Shown in pieces: positions 63,370 to 64,000 of a stretch of 64,000 nt of DNA. This stretch comes from Candidatus Thiovulum stygium (GTDB taxonomy: Bacteria; Campylobacterota; Campylobacteria; Campylobacterales; Thiovulaceae). Numbering within the stretch: position 1 is the first letter of the stretch; each line of letters begins with the position of its first letter. The notes under the pieces were generated by a model. The model was not told the origin of the DNA. It searched no databases and was given only the letters and a program-made list of their open reading frames with translations. The DNA lies in assembly GCA_021582295.1 (NCBI GenBank), contig CP091137.1, forward strand, positions 1,506,001-1,570,000, in the 5' to 3' direction. A program made the position numbers and the translations under genes.

Positions 63370-63984
63370 ATGACTATAAATGAATTTATCTTCAAAGTAA
63401 AACGAAAACTTAAAACTATCGCAGGTAATTATCTATTTCAATACCCAAGAATTTTGAAATACAAAATATTATCAAACTGTGAAAATATAGTTGGTAAACC
63501 AATTTATAATCAACCCGTACAACTATTAGGAGGAGGGACAATCGTGTTTGGTAAAAATGTAAATCTTGGTGTAAAACCAAGCCCTCATCTTTATAGTGGT
63601 TATGGATATATTGATGCCAGAAAACCTCACTCAAAAATCGTCATCGGTGATAATGTTTGGATAAATAATAATTTTAATATTTGTGGTGAAGGTGAATGCA
63701 TAGAAATAGGAGAAAAAACACTAATCGGACTAAATGTAGAGATAAGTGATAGTGATTTTCACGATTTACACCCCGCTAGGCGAATGAGTGGATTACCAAA
63801 AACTGGTAAAGTGATTATTGGTAAAAATTTATTTATTGGAAGTAATGTAAAGATTTTAAAAGGTGTAACTATCGGAGACAATAGTGTGATAGCCAATAGC
63901 TCGGTTGTGACAAAATCTATTCCTACAAATGTAATTGCAGGTGGATATCCTGCGAAAGTGATAAGAGAAATTGACTTTAATTAA
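63370..63984 (+). CDS. Hexapeptide-repeat O-acetyltransferase
   Basis: Left-handed beta-helix acyltransferase of the CysE/LacA/WcaF class, 204 aa. Repeats run through GTIVFGKNVNLGV, IVIGDNVWINNNFNI, CIEIGEKTLIGLNVEI, VIIGKNLFIGSNVKILKGVTIGDNSVIANSSVVTKS and the end IAGGYPAKVIREI. The catalytic His region is SDSDFHDLHPARR. Such genes usually sit in surface polysaccharide clusters; the cluster would continue right of the window. The stop at 63984 is inside the window. Confidence 0.9.
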   Translation: MTINEFIFKVKRKLKTIAGNYLFQYPRILKYKILSNCENIVGKPIYNQPVQLLGGGTIVFGKNVNLGVKPSPHLYSGYGYIDARKPHSKIVIGDNVWINNNFNICGEGECIEIGEKTLIGLNVEISDSDFHDLHPARRMSGLPKTGKVIIGKNLFIGSNVKILKGVTIGDNSVIANSSVVTKSIPTNVIAGGYPAKVIREIDFN

Positions 63985-64000
63985 AACATCAATTCTATCA

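Overview
The window is a very AT-rich bacterial chromosome segment from a Campylobacterota (epsilonproteobacterial) genome. Several neighbourhoods known from Campylobacter and Helicobacter support this. ispDF is followed by an HP1021-type response regulator without the receiver aspartate. cvpA-fur-lysS-glyA-DUF1882-SPOR lie in the Campylobacter order. ylxR-infB-rbfA-rimP are contiguous, and the flagellin and 16S rRNA fit the same group. A caspase-like protease gene and the sensory repertoire would suit a large motile sulfur-oxidising member such as Thiovulum, but that is only a guess.

Layout. 1-9.8 kb (minus): a translation and housekeeping block (ftsY, a thioredoxin lipoprotein, pheS, rsmH, rimP, rbfA, infB, ylxR), then lpxL, ribF and a small unknown gene. 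9.8-16 kb: an accessory island with two divergent KilA-N paralogs (one truncated), REP-like palindromes, a broken type IIG restriction-modification gene, a third KilA-N-like gene and a roughly 900 bp non-coding stretch with a 150 bp direct repeat. 16-18.6 kb (minus): ybgC and bamA. 18.8-35.6 kb (plus): ispDF, the HP1021-like regulator, a lipoprotein, bioD, cvpA, fur, lysS, glyA, DUF1882, SPOR, trpE, a histidine kinase, two PAS-GGDEF proteins, tRNA-Glu and gltX. 35.7-41.8 kb (minus): flagellin, a hybrid histidine kinase and a metacaspase-PEGA-DUF1566 protein. 42-47.1 kb (plus): a complete rRNA operon 16S-tRNA-Ile-tRNA-Ala-23S-5S, then tRNA-Met(CAT). 47.1-58.3 kb: a WaaE-type glycosyltransferase (plus), then on the minus strand a large surface protein (in pieces), a helix-hairpin-helix protein, queF, an unknown gene, a glycosyltransferase, a SiaC homolog, argD and a chemoreceptor. 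58.5-64 kb (plus): a DUF1439 lipoprotein, hisF, gene fragments, a degenerate group II intron with a second 3' end, a DUF2442 remnant and a hexapeptide acetyltransferase.

Three signals stand out. (1) The octamer GATGAGGT/ACCTCATC occurs 29 times, in several reading frames, in intergenic DNA and in 5S rRNA, against about one expected from base composition; it behaves like a DNA-uptake, Chi-like or other genome-wide recognition word. (2) The two divergent KilA-N paralogs share the same leader architecture. Its inverted-repeat arms differ between the genes but stay complementary, and both arms end exactly 12 nt before the ATG. (3) Many essential genes (lysS twice, gltX, bamA, lpxL, the regulator, waaE) are broken by a one-base deficit in a homopolymer. 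This is most likely sequence error, though transcriptional slippage is possible, so the affected genes are annotated as single genes.
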